Shown in pieces: positions 10,686-18,470 of a stretch of DNA of 64,000 nucleotides. Made by a program: the position numbers and the translations under genes. The stretch is taken from positions 23,011 to 87,010 of the forward strand of contig JBGAIH010000022.1 in assembly GCA_044225675.1 (NCBI GenBank). Direction: 5' to 3'. Source of the DNA: JACMQX01 sp044225675 (lineage in GTDB: Bacteria > Pseudomonadota > Gammaproteobacteria > Burkholderiales > Burkholderiaceae_C). The notes under the pieces are model-generated. The model worked only from the letters and a program-made list of their open reading frames with translations. It was not told where the DNA came from and ran no database searches. Each line of letters begins with the position of its first letter. The first letter of the stretch is position 1.

Positions 10686-10956
10686 GGAGCGGATTGTCCC
10701 ACCGGCTGCGATGCGCCACGATGGCCGCGCGCAGCCTGCGCTGGCGCGGCGGCGGCAGTCCGTCGTAGGCATCGGCTGCCGCCAGCACGCGCGGCAAGGC
10801 CTGCGGCCGCGCGGCCAGCAGGGCCCGGGCATGCTCGCGGTCGAAGCGCGAATCCCAGACCATCGCGAGCAGCTCGGCGTGCGGCCCGTCGCGCGTGGCC
10901 AGCAGGGCATCGCCCTGCGCGCGCAGGCCGGCAAACAGCGTGTGGACGCGGTTCAT
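10663..10956 (-). CDS. Small Spy/CpxP-like protein without signal peptide
   Basis: The 97-residue product has no signal peptide or membrane segment and is rich in Arg, Ala and Leu. Its pattern (HAELLAMVWDSRFDREHARALLAARP, then a helix ending QRRLRAAIVAHRSRW) recalls the second half of Spy-family chaperones, where a LTxxQ-type helix precedes a conserved basic end. It sits 13 bases after the Spy-like lipoprotein gene and overlaps the regulator start. I treat it as real because of this tight spacing. It could be a cytoplasmic accessory or a relic of a duplicated Spy gene. Confidence 0.6.
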   Translation of the reverse strand: MNRVHTLFAGLRAQGDALLATRDGPHAELLAMVWDSRFDREHARALLAARPQALPRVLAAADAYDGLPPPRQRRLRAAIVAHRSRWDNPLHDPHPAD

Positions 10957-10969
10957 CGCGGCCCCGCGC

Positions 10970-11431
10970 TCAGCCGCGATGCCAGCCGCCGCGGCGCTGC
11001 ATGAAGTCGCGCACCTTCTGCTGCTGGGCCGGATTCAGGCTGTCGTAGAAGTCGGCAGCAGCTGCAATGACCTCGGGGCTGCCGCTGGTGATGGCCGCGG
11101 TTTTGCCGGTCACCAGGGCCTGCGCGCGGGCCCGGTCGAACTTGTCGCCGGCCACCAGGGCCTGCACCTCGGCTCGCGGGTCGGCCGTGCCGCGCAGCGC
11201 GGTGCGCTGAGCCTGCAGCCTGTCGGCCAACACGTTGAGCCGGGCCTTCTGCTCGGCGGTGAGGTCGAGCTTGCTGCTGACGCGCTCGATCATCTTGTTG
11301 CGGAACTTGGCTGATTCTTCCGCGCTCATCTGCCAGCCGCCCTCGTGGCGATGCCCGCAGGCGCTCAGCCCGCCGAGAACGATGGTGGCGCCGAAGATGC
11401 CGAACAGGGTGCGCTTGATCCAGGGTCGCAT
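10970..11431 (-). CDS. Spy/CpxP-like periplasmic lipoprotein
   Basis: The 153-residue protein begins with a lipoprotein signal ending in LSAC, with Cys25 as the lipidation site, followed by a His-rich stretch (GHRHEGGW). Two LTxxQ-like motifs of the Spy family are visible: LTAEQKARL and LNPAQQQKV. Family members are periplasmic chaperones or metal and stress sensors that feed back on CpxA/ZraS-type kinases. It is the first gene of the operon with the small Spy-like protein, the response regulator and the kinase, which supports envelope-stress or metal sensing. An AAGGAC ribosome-binding site precedes the ATG. Confidence 0.8.
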   Translation of the reverse strand: MRPWIKRTLFGIFGATIVLGGLSACGHRHEGGWQMSAEESAKFRNKMIERVSSKLDLTAEQKARLNVLADRLQAQRTALRGTADPRAEVQALVAGDKFDRARAQALVTGKTAAITSGSPEVIAAAADFYDSLNPAQQQKVRDFMQRRGGWHRG

Positions 11432-11530
11432 GGTGAAGTCCTTGAGGAGTGGTGTTGAACAAGGACTCCATCTTCCCGGCCCGCGCCCGCCGGGTCTTCT
11501 CGGCGCGGTTTCGGTTTGTTTCGTTTTATG

Positions 11531-12535
11531 TCAGTCGAAGCGCTCGGTGTCGACCTCGCGGCTGGACTGCTCGGGGTAACGGTCGCCGGTGACGGTCTGC
11601 TGGTTCACCAGCGCTTCGAGCCGCTCCACCAGGCCCGGCGCGAGCTGCACGCCGTCGGCGCCGAGGTCGTCCTGCAGATGCGCCAGCGAGGTCGTCCCCG
11701 GAATCGGGATGATGTGCGGGGCCTTGTGCAGCAGCCAGGCCAGGGCCAGCTGGGCCGGACTGCAGCCGGCCTCGCGCGCCAGCGCGTTGTAGCCCGGCAG
11801 CAGGCGCAGGTTGGCGGCGAGATTGTCGGGCGCGAAGCGCGGCATCGGGCGGCGGATGTCCTTGGCGTCGAGCGCAGCGGCGTCGGTCACGGCGCCACAG
11901 AGGAAGCCGCGAGCCAGCGGACTGAAAGCCACGAAGGCCGCGCCAATGTCGCGGCAGGCCTGCAGTACGGCGATCTCCGGGTTGCGCGTCCACAGCGAGT
12001 ACTCGGTCTGCAGCGCCGTGATCGGATGCACCGCATGGGCCCGGCGCAGCGTGGTCGCCGACACCTCGCTCAGGCCCAGCGTGCGGACCTTGCCGGCGCG
12101 CACCAGGTCGCTCATGGCACCGACGCTGTCCTCGATCGGTACGCTCTTGTCCCACCGGTGCAGGTAGTACAGGTCGATCACGTCGGTCTGCAGGCGCCGC
12201 AGGCTGTCCTCGCAGTTGCGGCGGATCGTCTCGGGCCGGCCGTCGATGACGCGGCGCACCACGCCGTCATCCCCCGCGACGCCGGCCATGCCGCCCTTGC
12301 TGGCCAGCGTGAAGCGCTGGCGATGGGGCTTGAGCACGCGGCCTACCAGCGTCTCGTTGGCGCCGAAGCCATACAGGGCCGCGGTGTCGAACAGCGTCAC
12401 GCCTGCGTCCAGCGCCGCCAGCAGCAGCCGCTCGCCCTGATCGGGCGCCGGCGGCGTGCCATAGGCATGGCTGAGGTTCATGCAGCCCAGGCCGATGGAA
12501 GACACCTGGAATGGACCGAGTGCGCGCGTCTGCAT
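11531..12535 (-). CDS. Aldo/keto reductase
   Basis: The 334-residue protein is a TIM-barrel NADPH-dependent oxidoreductase. The catalytic tetrad is visible: Asp50 and Tyr55 (FDTAALYGFG), Lys80 (LASKGG) and His126 (YYLHRWD). The C-terminal cofactor motif IPIPGTTSLAHLQDD is also present. The start is the ATG at 12535, preceded by GAAGGAAC; an in-frame ATG farther upstream lacks homology. It lies 75 bases after ligC in the same direction and may belong to the protocatechuate operon, but its substrate is unknown. Confidence 0.88.
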   Translation of the reverse strand: MQTRALGPFQVSSIGLGCMNLSHAYGTPPAPDQGERLLLAALDAGVTLFDTAALYGFGANETLVGRVLKPHRQRFTLASKGGMAGVAGDDGVVRRVIDGRPETIRRNCEDSLRRLQTDVIDLYYLHRWDKSVPIEDSVGAMSDLVRAGKVRTLGLSEVSATTLRRAHAVHPITALQTEYSLWTRNPEIAVLQACRDIGAAFVAFSPLARGFLCGAVTDAAALDAKDIRRPMPRFAPDNLAANLRLLPGYNALAREAGCSPAQLALAWLLHKAPHIIPIPGTTSLAHLQDDLGADGVQLAPGLVERLEALVNQQTVTGDRYPEQSSREVDTERFD

Positions 12536-12610
12536 GGTGGAAATGTTCCTTCTGGGGTAAGGGCGTGGACGGTCTTGCAATGATCGCATGGACGGCGCCG
12601 CGCCGGCCGC

Positions 12611-13570
12611 TCAACCCAGCTGCTGCTCCAGCTGCTGCTCCAGCTGGTGCAGCACGTCGTAGCACGGCAGCACGCCGGCCACGCTGCTGTTGGGCTCGCG
12701 CCCTTCGCGGATGGCGGCAAAGAACTCGCGGTCCTGCAGCTCGATGCCGTTCATCGACACGTCGACCTTCGACACGTCGATCTTCTCGTCCTTGCCGTTG
12801 AACAGGTCGTCATAGCGCGCAATGTAGGTGGCGCTGTCGCCGATGTAGCGAAAGAAGGTGCCCAGCGGGCCGTCGTTGTTGAACGACAGGCTCAGCGTGC
12901 AGATGGCGCCGTTGGCGGCCTTGAGCTGGATGCTCATGTCCATCGCGATGCCCAGCGCCGGATGGATCGGCCCCTGGATGGCGTTGGCCTTCACGATCGG
13001 GCTGCCGCACTGGTAGGCGAACAGGTCCACCGTATGGGCCGCGTGGTGCCACAGCAGGTGGTCCGTCCAGCTGCGCGGCTGGCCCAGCGCGTTCATGTTG
13101 GTGCGGCGGAAGAAATAGGTCTGCACGTCCATCTGCTGGATGTTGAATTCGCCGGCCTGGATCCTGCGGTGCACGTACTGGTGGCTCGGGTTGAAGCGCC
13201 GGGTGTGCCCGCACATCGCCACGAGGCCGGTCGCCTTCTGCGTGGCCACCACCTCCTGCGCGTCCTTCAGGCTGTCGGCCAGCGGAATCTCGACCTGCAC
13301 ATGCTTGCCCGCCTTCATGCAGGCGATCGCCTGCGACGCATGCATCTGCGTCGGCGTGCACAGGATCACGGCGTCCACCTCCTTGAGCGCGAGGCTGTCT
13401 TCGAGCTTCGTGCTGACGTGGCCGATGCCGTACTTGGCGGCCACTTCGCGCGTCTTCTCCAGCTCGCGGCTCACGAGCGAGACGACCTCCACGCCGTCGA
13501 TGTTGCGGATGCCGTCCAGATGCTTGATGCCGAACGCGCCTGCGCCGGCCAGTGCGACTTTGATGGTCAT
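12611..13570 (-). CDS. ligC: 4-carboxy-2-hydroxymuconate-6-semialdehyde dehydrogenase
   Basis: This 319-residue Gfo/Idh/MocA-family enzyme has an N-terminal Rossmann fold (GAGAFG at residues 9-14) and the family hinge QVEIPLADSL. In the protocatechuate 4,5-cleavage pathway LigC/PmdC oxidises the cyclised ring-fission product to 2-pyrone-4,6-dicarboxylate with NADP+. The assignment rests on the family match plus its place directly after the dioxygenase genes. The C-terminus ends in a repeated LEQQLEQQLG, encoded by a short CTGCTCCAG repeat that may be recent slippage. A 14-bp tandem repeat lies just upstream. Confidence 0.88.
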   Translation of the reverse strand: MTIKVALAGAGAFGIKHLDGIRNIDGVEVVSLVSRELEKTREVAAKYGIGHVSTKLEDSLALKEVDAVILCTPTQMHASQAIACMKAGKHVQVEIPLADSLKDAQEVVATQKATGLVAMCGHTRRFNPSHQYVHRRIQAGEFNIQQMDVQTYFFRRTNMNALGQPRSWTDHLLWHHAAHTVDLFAYQCGSPIVKANAIQGPIHPALGIAMDMSIQLKAANGAICTLSLSFNNDGPLGTFFRYIGDSATYIARYDDLFNGKDEKIDVSKVDVSMNGIELQDREFFAAIREGREPNSSVAGVLPCYDVLHQLEQQLEQQLG

Positions 13571-13587
13571 GGCTTGGGTCTTTCTGT

Positions 13588-13629
13588 CAGTTCTTTTCGG
13601 GCAGTTTTTTTCGGGCAGTTCTTCTTGCC
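13588..13629 (-). repeat. 14-bp tandem repeat between ligB and ligC
   Basis: Three units, CAGTTCTTTTCGGG (13588-13601), CAGTTTTTTTCGGG (13602-13615) and the diverged CAGTTCTTCTTGCC (13616-13629), fill most of the gap between ligB and ligC. On the mRNA this is a purine-rich stretch just upstream of the ligC ribosome-binding region. The copy number is likely to vary between strains. Confidence 0.7.
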
Positions 13630-13630
13630 G

Positions 13631-14494
13631 TCAGTTTTCAAGAATCAGGTGGCCGACCGCCGTGTTCGAGGCCGGCACATGGTAGAAGCGATGGCGAACC
13701 TTGGGCGCCGGCCCGCCCGCCACGTCGGCCATCGCGCCGCGCGCGATCAACCACATGACGAGCTCGATGCCCTCGCTGCCGGCCTCCCGCACGTACTCGA
13801 TGTGCGGCACTTTCGCCAGCTCGCCGGGCTCGCTGATCAGCCGGTCCAGGAAGCGGTTGTCCCACTCGCGGTTGATGAGGCCGGCACGCGGTCCCTGCAG
13901 CTGGTGGCTCATGCCGCCCGTGCCCCAGATCTGCACGTTCAGGTCTTCGTCGAAGCTCTCCACCGCGCGGCGGATCGCCTGCCCGAGCATGAAGCAGCGC
14001 ATGCCGCTGGGCACCGGGTACTGCACCACGTTGACCGCGAACGGAATCACCGGGCAGGGCCAGGCCCCCGTCTTCGCATCGGGGTTGCCGGCCATCAGCG
14101 ACAGCGGCACCGTCAGGCCGTGGTCCACGTCCATGCGGTTGACGATGGTGAGGTCGAAGTCCTGCTGGATCACCGACTGCGCGATGTGCGCCGCCAGGTC
14201 CGGATGCCCCATGACCTTGGGGACCGGACGCGGGCCCCAGCCCTCGTCGGCCACCGCGTACTCGGCGGCCGTGCCGATGGCAAAGGTCGGGATCATCTCG
14301 AGGCTGAAGGCCGTCGCGTGGTCGTTGAAGACCAGGAAGATGACGTCGGGCCTGTTGTCCCTGAGCCACTGCTTGGAATACTCGTAGCCCTGGAACAGCG
14401 GCTGCCAGTAGGGCTCGCCGGTCTTGCCCATGTCGAGTGCCGCGCCGATGGCGGGCACATGGGAGGTGTAGACGGATGCGGTGATTCGTGCCAT
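13631..14494 (-). CDS. ligB: Protocatechuate 4,5-dioxygenase beta subunit
   Basis: The 287-residue catalytic subunit cleaves protocatechuate to 4-carboxy-2-hydroxymuconate-6-semialdehyde with O2. Iron ligands His12 (YTSHVP) and His59 (FNDHA), the catalytic His in GTGGMSHQLQG, and the late Glu ligand (EGIELVMW) are all present. It is placed between ligA and ligC in a seven-gene leftward operon equivalent to the pmd operon of Comamonas, where it would be pmdB. The ATG has AAGGAC upstream, and that segment is tandemly duplicated together with the ligA stop region. Confidence 0.94.
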   Translation of the reverse strand: MARITASVYTSHVPAIGAALDMGKTGEPYWQPLFQGYEYSKQWLRDNRPDVIFLVFNDHATAFSLEMIPTFAIGTAAEYAVADEGWGPRPVPKVMGHPDLAAHIAQSVIQQDFDLTIVNRMDVDHGLTVPLSLMAGNPDAKTGAWPCPVIPFAVNVVQYPVPSGMRCFMLGQAIRRAVESFDEDLNVQIWGTGGMSHQLQGPRAGLINREWDNRFLDRLISEPGELAKVPHIEYVREAGSEGIELVMWLIARGAMADVAGGPAPKVRHRFYHVPASNTAVGHLILEN

Positions 14495-14501
14495 ATATGT
14501 G

Positions 14502-14537
14502 TGTGTCCTTCAGCCCCGGTGTGTGTCCCTCAGCCCA
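14502..14537 (-). repeat. Direct repeat spanning the ligA stop and ligB ribosome-binding site
   Basis: The sequence TGTGTGTCCTTCAGCCC recurs with one mismatch as TGTGTGTCCCTCAGCCC immediately beside it. On the minus strand each copy reads GGGCTGA followed by a GGAC ribosome-binding core and a CA run. One copy contains the ligA stop codon, the other only the ligB ribosome-binding site. This looks like a small tandem duplication. Confidence 0.6.
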
Positions 14538-14979
14538 GCAGGCCGCCGCCCTTCTTGCCCGAGCCCTGCGGCTGGCGGTGCGGCTGGGCGTCGCCGTCCT
14601 CGCCGACGAAGCGGTTGCCCTCGACCGAGCGGCCTCCCTTGATCATCATGTCGCGATACTCCTCTTCAGTGCGTCCGGTCATCGAGCCGGCCATCTGCTG
14701 GAAGCTCTTGCCATGCGTGGCGCCGAGCTTGGCCAGGAAGTAGATGTTGCCGCCGAGCTGGATGCAGCGGTTGAGATCGGCAGCCAGCACCGCCTCCTTC
14801 TGCTCTTCGGTCATCGGCCATTCGTCCAGAACCTTGCGCGGATCGGCCTTGAAGCGCTCGCGGTTCTCGGCCTTCATGAGCGACATGCAGAACTGGTTGA
14901 GCCAGTAGCCCTTGCGGCTTTGCTCCGCGTCGAAGATCGTCGTGCCCGGCACGTCGAGGTAGGGTTTGTCCAGCGGCAT
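14530..14979 (-). CDS. ligA: Protocatechuate 4,5-dioxygenase alpha subunit
   Basis: The 149-residue small subunit shows the family's PGTTIFDAEQSRKGYWLNQF region and the GGNIYFLAKLGATHGKSFQ motif. In the LigAB structure it lies over the active site of the beta subunit and contributes to substrate recognition. Its C-terminus is a charged and Gly-rich tail (GSGKKGGGLLG). It is co-transcribed with ligI five bases upstream and ligB 35 bases downstream. It corresponds to pmdA. Confidence 0.93.
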   Translation of the reverse strand: MPLDKPYLDVPGTTIFDAEQSRKGYWLNQFCMSLMKAENRERFKADPRKVLDEWPMTEEQKEAVLAADLNRCIQLGGNIYFLAKLGATHGKSFQQMAGSMTGRTEEEYRDMMIKGGRSVEGNRFVGEDGDAQPHRQPQGSGKKGGGLLG

Positions 14980-14984
14980 GGCGT

Positions 14985-15890
14985 TCAGCTCCAGTACAGA
15001 CGCATCGGGTTGTCGACCAGGAGCTTCTTCTGCAGCTCTGCCGTCGGCGCGATGCGGGGGATGTAGTCGACCAGCAGCCCGTCGTCGGGCATGTGGTTCT
15101 TGAGGTTGGGGTGCGGCCAGTCGGTGCCCCAGAGCACGCGGTCGGGGAAGGTCTCCACCAGATGGCGCGCGAATGGCACGACGTCGCTGTAGGCGGCCTG
15201 CTCGCCGTTCAGCGCAGGCGGGCCCGACACGCTGAGCCGCTCGGGGCAGCTGACCTTGGACCAGATGTTCGGATGCTCGCGCATCATCTTCACGAAGAGG
15301 CCGAACTGCGGGCCGTCGACCGGCAGCGTCACGTCGGGCCGGCCCATGTGGTCGACCACCACGGTGGTGGGCAAGGCGGTGAAGAAGTCATACATCTCGG
15401 GCAGATCCTGCGCCTCGAAGTACACCACCACATGCCAGCCCAGCGGCGCAATGCGCTGGGCGATCTCCATCAGCACCTCGCGCGGCGTGAAGTCGGCCAG
15501 CCGCTTGACGAAGTTGAAGCGCGTGCCGCGCACGCCCGCCGCATGCATGGCCTCGAGCTCGGCGTCGGTCACGTCGCGCGCCACCGTGGCCACGCCGCGC
15601 GCCTTGCCGCCCGAATGCACCAGGGCATCGACCAGCGCCCGGTTGTCGGTGCCGTGGCAGGTGGCCTGCACGATCACGTTGCGGTCGAAGCCGAGATGGT
15701 CGCGCAGCGCGAACAGCTGCTCCTTCGATGCGTCGCAGGGCGTGTACTTGCGCTCGGGCGCATAGGGGAACACGTCGCCCGGGCCGAACACATGGCAGTG
15801 CGCGTCCACCGCGCCGGGCGGCACCTGAAAGCGCGGCCGGCTCGGGCCGGCGTACCAGTCGAGCCAGCCGGGTGTCTTGTCAAACTTCAT
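14985..15890 (-). CDS. ligI: 2-pyrone-4,6-dicarboxylate hydrolase
   Basis: This amidohydrolase-superfamily protein of about 301 residues opens the pyrone ring of 2-pyrone-4,6-dicarboxylate to give 4-oxalomesaconate. The first metal or active-site motif VDAHCHVFGPG, the VVDHMGRPD strand and the terminal GTDWPHPN motif carrying the key Asp match LigI. The start is the ATG at 15890, because GAGGA then lies eight bases upstream; a second ATG nine bases earlier is too close to that site. It corresponds to pmdD and follows ligK by about 18 bases. Confidence 0.92.
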   Translation of the reverse strand: MKFDKTPGWLDWYAGPSRPRFQVPPGAVDAHCHVFGPGDVFPYAPERKYTPCDASKEQLFALRDHLGFDRNVIVQATCHGTDNRALVDALVHSGGKARGVATVARDVTDAELEAMHAAGVRGTRFNFVKRLADFTPREVLMEIAQRIAPLGWHVVVYFEAQDLPEMYDFFTALPTTVVVDHMGRPDVTLPVDGPQFGLFVKMMREHPNIWSKVSCPERLSVSGPPALNGEQAAYSDVVPFARHLVETFPDRVLWGTDWPHPNLKNHMPDDGLLVDYIPRIAPTAELQKKLLVDNPMRLYWS

Positions 15891-15908
15891 GCTGTGCATT
15901 CCTCGCTG

Positions 15909-16592
15909 TCAGTCGATGTAGCGCAGGCCGGCCTTTTCCAGCGGCTCGCGCATCTTGTACATGTCCAGCCCCAGCACACCGGCCGCCAGCCTGGCGCGCT
16001 TGTCGCCCTCGTTGGCCTCGCGCGCACGCGCGGCTTCCAGCGTCTTGACCGCGAGCGCCGCAGGCACCACGACGACGCCATCGTCGTCGGCCACCACCAC
16101 GTCGCCCGGGTTGACGATCATGCCGGCGCACACCACCGGGATGTTGACCGAGCCGACCGTCGCCTTGATCGTGCCCTTGGAACTGATGGCCTTGCTCCAG
16201 ACCGGAAAGCCCATCTCGGTCAGCGTCCTGACGTCGCGCACGCCCGCGTCGATCACCAGCGCGCGCGCGCCGCGCGCCTTGAAGCTCGTGGCCAGCAGGT
16301 CGCCGAAGTAGCCGTCGGTGCATTCGGCCGTGATCGCGGCCACGACGATGTCGCCAGGCTGGATCTGCTCGGCCACCACATGCATCATCCAGTTGTCGCC
16401 CGGATGCAGCAGCACGGTGACGGCGGTGCCCGAGACCTGCGCGCCGGCCCAGATCGGCCGCATGTAGGGCTTCATGAGTCCGACGCGGCCCATGGCCTCG
16501 TGCACCGTGGCCGAGCCGAGGGCGGCCAGCCCGTCGGCGGCTTCGCGGTCAGCCCGCTTGATGTTGCGGTAAACAACGCCCAGTTCGTACAT
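15909..16592 (-). CDS. ligK: 4-carboxy-4-hydroxy-2-oxoadipate aldolase / oxaloacetate decarboxylase
   Basis: The 227-residue RraA-fold enzyme performs the last step, splitting 4-carboxy-4-hydroxy-2-oxoadipate into pyruvate and oxaloacetate. The metal-binding loop with the Arg-Asp pair (VIDAGVRDV) and the PGDVVVADDDGVVVVPA strand identify the HMG/CHA aldolase family. It lies two bases after ligJ, so translation is probably coupled. It corresponds to pmdF in the same gene order. Confidence 0.92.
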   Translation of the reverse strand: MYELGVVYRNIKRADREAADGLAALGSATVHEAMGRVGLMKPYMRPIWAGAQVSGTAVTVLLHPGDNWMMHVVAEQIQPGDIVVAAITAECTDGYFGDLLATSFKARGARALVIDAGVRDVRTLTEMGFPVWSKAISSKGTIKATVGSVNIPVVCAGMIVNPGDVVVADDDGVVVVPAALAVKTLEAARAREANEGDKRARLAAGVLGLDMYKMREPLEKAGLRYID

Positions 16593-16594
16593 GG

Positions 16595-17641
16595 TCAGAG
16601 TCCTTTGGCTTGGGTTTTTGCCTTGAGGCGCGCGTCCAGACGCGAGAACACACGCCGCGCGTTGGCTTCATAGATCTGGTGGCGGTCGGCGTCGCTCAGG
16701 ATCGGCGAAGCCTCGATGTAGCGCCTGGTGTCGTCGTAGTAGTGGCCCGTCTCGGGGTCGATGCCGCGCACCGCGCCGATCATCTCGGAGGCGAACAGCA
16801 CGTTCTTGACCGGGATCACCGTGTTGAGCAGGTTGATGCCCGGCTGGTGGTACACGCAGGTGTCGAAGAAGATGTTGTTCAGCACGTGCTCGGTCAGCAG
16901 GGGCTTCTTCATCTCCTGCGCCAGGCCGCGGAAGCGCCCCCAGTGGTAGGGCACGGCGCCGCCGCCGTGCGGGATCAGGAACTTCAGCGTCGGGAAGTCC
17001 TTGAAGAGATCGCCCTGCACGCACTGCATGAAGGCCGTGGTGTCGGCGTTCAGGTAGTGGGCGCCCGTGGTGTGGAAGCACGGATTGCAGCTCGTGCTCA
17101 CGTGGATCATGGCCGGCAGGTCGTACTCGACCATCTTCTCGTAGATCGGGTACCAGTGGCGGTCGGTCAGCGGCGAGCTGTTCCAGTGCCCGCCCGAGGG
17201 GTCGGGGTTGAGGTTGATGCCGACGGCGCCGTACTGCTTGACGCACTTTTCCAGCTCGGGGATGCAGGTGGCCGGATCGACACCCGGGGACTGCGGCAGC
17301 ATCGCCACGGGCACGAAGTGGTCCGGGAACAGCTGGCTCACGCGGAAGCACAGCTCGTTGCAAATGGCAGCCCAGGTCGACGACACCTGGAAGTCGCCGA
17401 TGTGATGGGCCATGAAGCTCGCGCGCGGCGAGAACAGCGTGAGGTCGCTGCCGCGCTCTTTCATCAGTCGCAACTGGTTGCTCTCGATGCTTTCGCGCAG
17501 GTCGTCGTCGCTGATCTTCAGGTCCGACGCGCGGGGCATGACGGACGGGTCCTGGATGCCGGCGATCTGCTGGTTGCGCCAGGTCTCCAGCGCCTTGGGG
17601 GCGGTGGTGTAGTGGCCGTGGCAGTCGATGATGAGGCTCAT
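16595..17641 (-). CDS. ligJ: 4-oxalomesaconate hydratase
   Basis: The 348-residue amidohydrolase-related protein hydrates 4-oxalomesaconate to 4-carboxy-4-hydroxy-2-oxoadipate. It begins with the metal-binding CHGHY motif (residues 7-11) and contains the MIHVSTSCNPCFHTTG and IPHGGGAVPYHWGR segments characteristic of the LigJ/PmdE branch. It is second in the operon, 27 bases after the ModA-like gene and two bases before ligK. Confidence 0.92.
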   Translation of the reverse strand: MSLIIDCHGHYTTAPKALETWRNQQIAGIQDPSVMPRASDLKISDDDLRESIESNQLRLMKERGSDLTLFSPRASFMAHHIGDFQVSSTWAAICNELCFRVSQLFPDHFVPVAMLPQSPGVDPATCIPELEKCVKQYGAVGINLNPDPSGGHWNSSPLTDRHWYPIYEKMVEYDLPAMIHVSTSCNPCFHTTGAHYLNADTTAFMQCVQGDLFKDFPTLKFLIPHGGGAVPYHWGRFRGLAQEMKKPLLTEHVLNNIFFDTCVYHQPGINLLNTVIPVKNVLFASEMIGAVRGIDPETGHYYDDTRRYIEASPILSDADRHQIYEANARRVFSRLDARLKAKTQAKGL

Positions 17642-17668
17642 GCGTTCTCCTGGGATTTTGTCGTGGGG

Positions 17669-18367
17669 TCAGGCGGGCTCCATGCCCTGGCGCCGCTTGG
17701 CGTCGGCTGCGGCCGGCGCGGCCATGAAGGCCAGCAGCGCGCGCGCCGCCTCGGGCTGCCGCGCCGTGGCCGCCACCGCGCCGCTGAAGGTGGTGATGAT
17801 CTGGATGGCTTCGGGGAGCGCCCCCACGAGCGTGATGCCCTGCAGGTGGATCAGTTCGCTCAGTTGCTGGAAGCCCAGCGCCACGTCGCCGCGCGCCACC
17901 AGCGAGCCGACGGGCACGCCAGGCGGCGCCTGCACCATGCGCGGCGCGATCGCCTCGGCAATACCCCAGCGCTCGAACAGCCGCGTGAGCGCCACGCCGC
18001 TCGGCCCGGTGGAGTAGCTGATGCTCGGCGCGGCCAGCACGGCCGCGCGGACGGCCTCCTCGCTGGCGATGTCCGGCACCGGAGCACCGGCGCGCACCGC
18101 CACCGCCACGCCCGAGCGCACCAGGTCGACCCGGCTGCCCTGCACCGCGTGCCCGGAAGCGATGAGCTTGTCGATGGCGTCGGAGGCGAGCATCACGGCG
18201 TCGAACACTTCGCCGGCCTGGACCCGCCGCGCAGCGTCGACACCCCCGACCGATTCGATGGCCACGGCCTGGCCGGTCTGCCCTTCGAACGCGGTCGACA
18301 GCTCCGCCAGCACCTGGCGCGTGGCCATCGATGAAATGCAGGAGATCGGAAGTCGGAAATCAGCCAT
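17669..18367 (-). CDS. ModA-like substrate-binding protein without signal peptide, first gene of the protocatechuate operon
   Basis: The 232-residue protein has the fold pattern of molybdate-type binding proteins (FRLPISCISSMATRQVLAELSTAFEGQTG, then GVAVAVRAGAP and SISYSTGPSGVALTRLF) but starts at the mature fold: no signal peptide or lipobox is visible, so it is probably cytoplasmic. It leads the operon, where Comamonas has a gene called pmdU. No LigU/GalD-type 4-oxalomesaconate tautomerase is seen in this window. A role as isomerase, substrate carrier or co-regulator is possible; none is proven. It is divergent from the LysR gene. Confidence 0.7.
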   Translation of the reverse strand: MADFRLPISCISSMATRQVLAELSTAFEGQTGQAVAIESVGGVDAARRVQAGEVFDAVMLASDAIDKLIASGHAVQGSRVDLVRSGVAVAVRAGAPVPDIASEEAVRAAVLAAPSISYSTGPSGVALTRLFERWGIAEAIAPRMVQAPPGVPVGSLVARGDVALGFQQLSELIHLQGITLVGALPEAIQIITTFSGAVAATARQPEAARALLAFMAAPAAADAKRRQGMEPA

Positions 18368-18470
18368 CGGCGGATTCTGGTCGCAATGGAGCTATGCAAA
18401 AAGTCGCCAGGGTATCTATCAGGTATATCATTCCAGAATAGGATTGCGGCGGCTCCGGCCCTCCCCCTTC
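18368..18470. promoter_or_regulatory. Divergent promoter region of the protocatechuate operon and its LysR regulator
   Basis: The gap contains GGTAT repeated 11 bases apart (about 18417-18432) and an ATTC-CA-GAAT inverted repeat at 18430-18439. These are suitable as LysR-type binding sites. A GATATAC segment on the minus strand could form a -10 element for the operon. The exact T-N11-A box cannot be fixed by eye. Confidence 0.45.
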
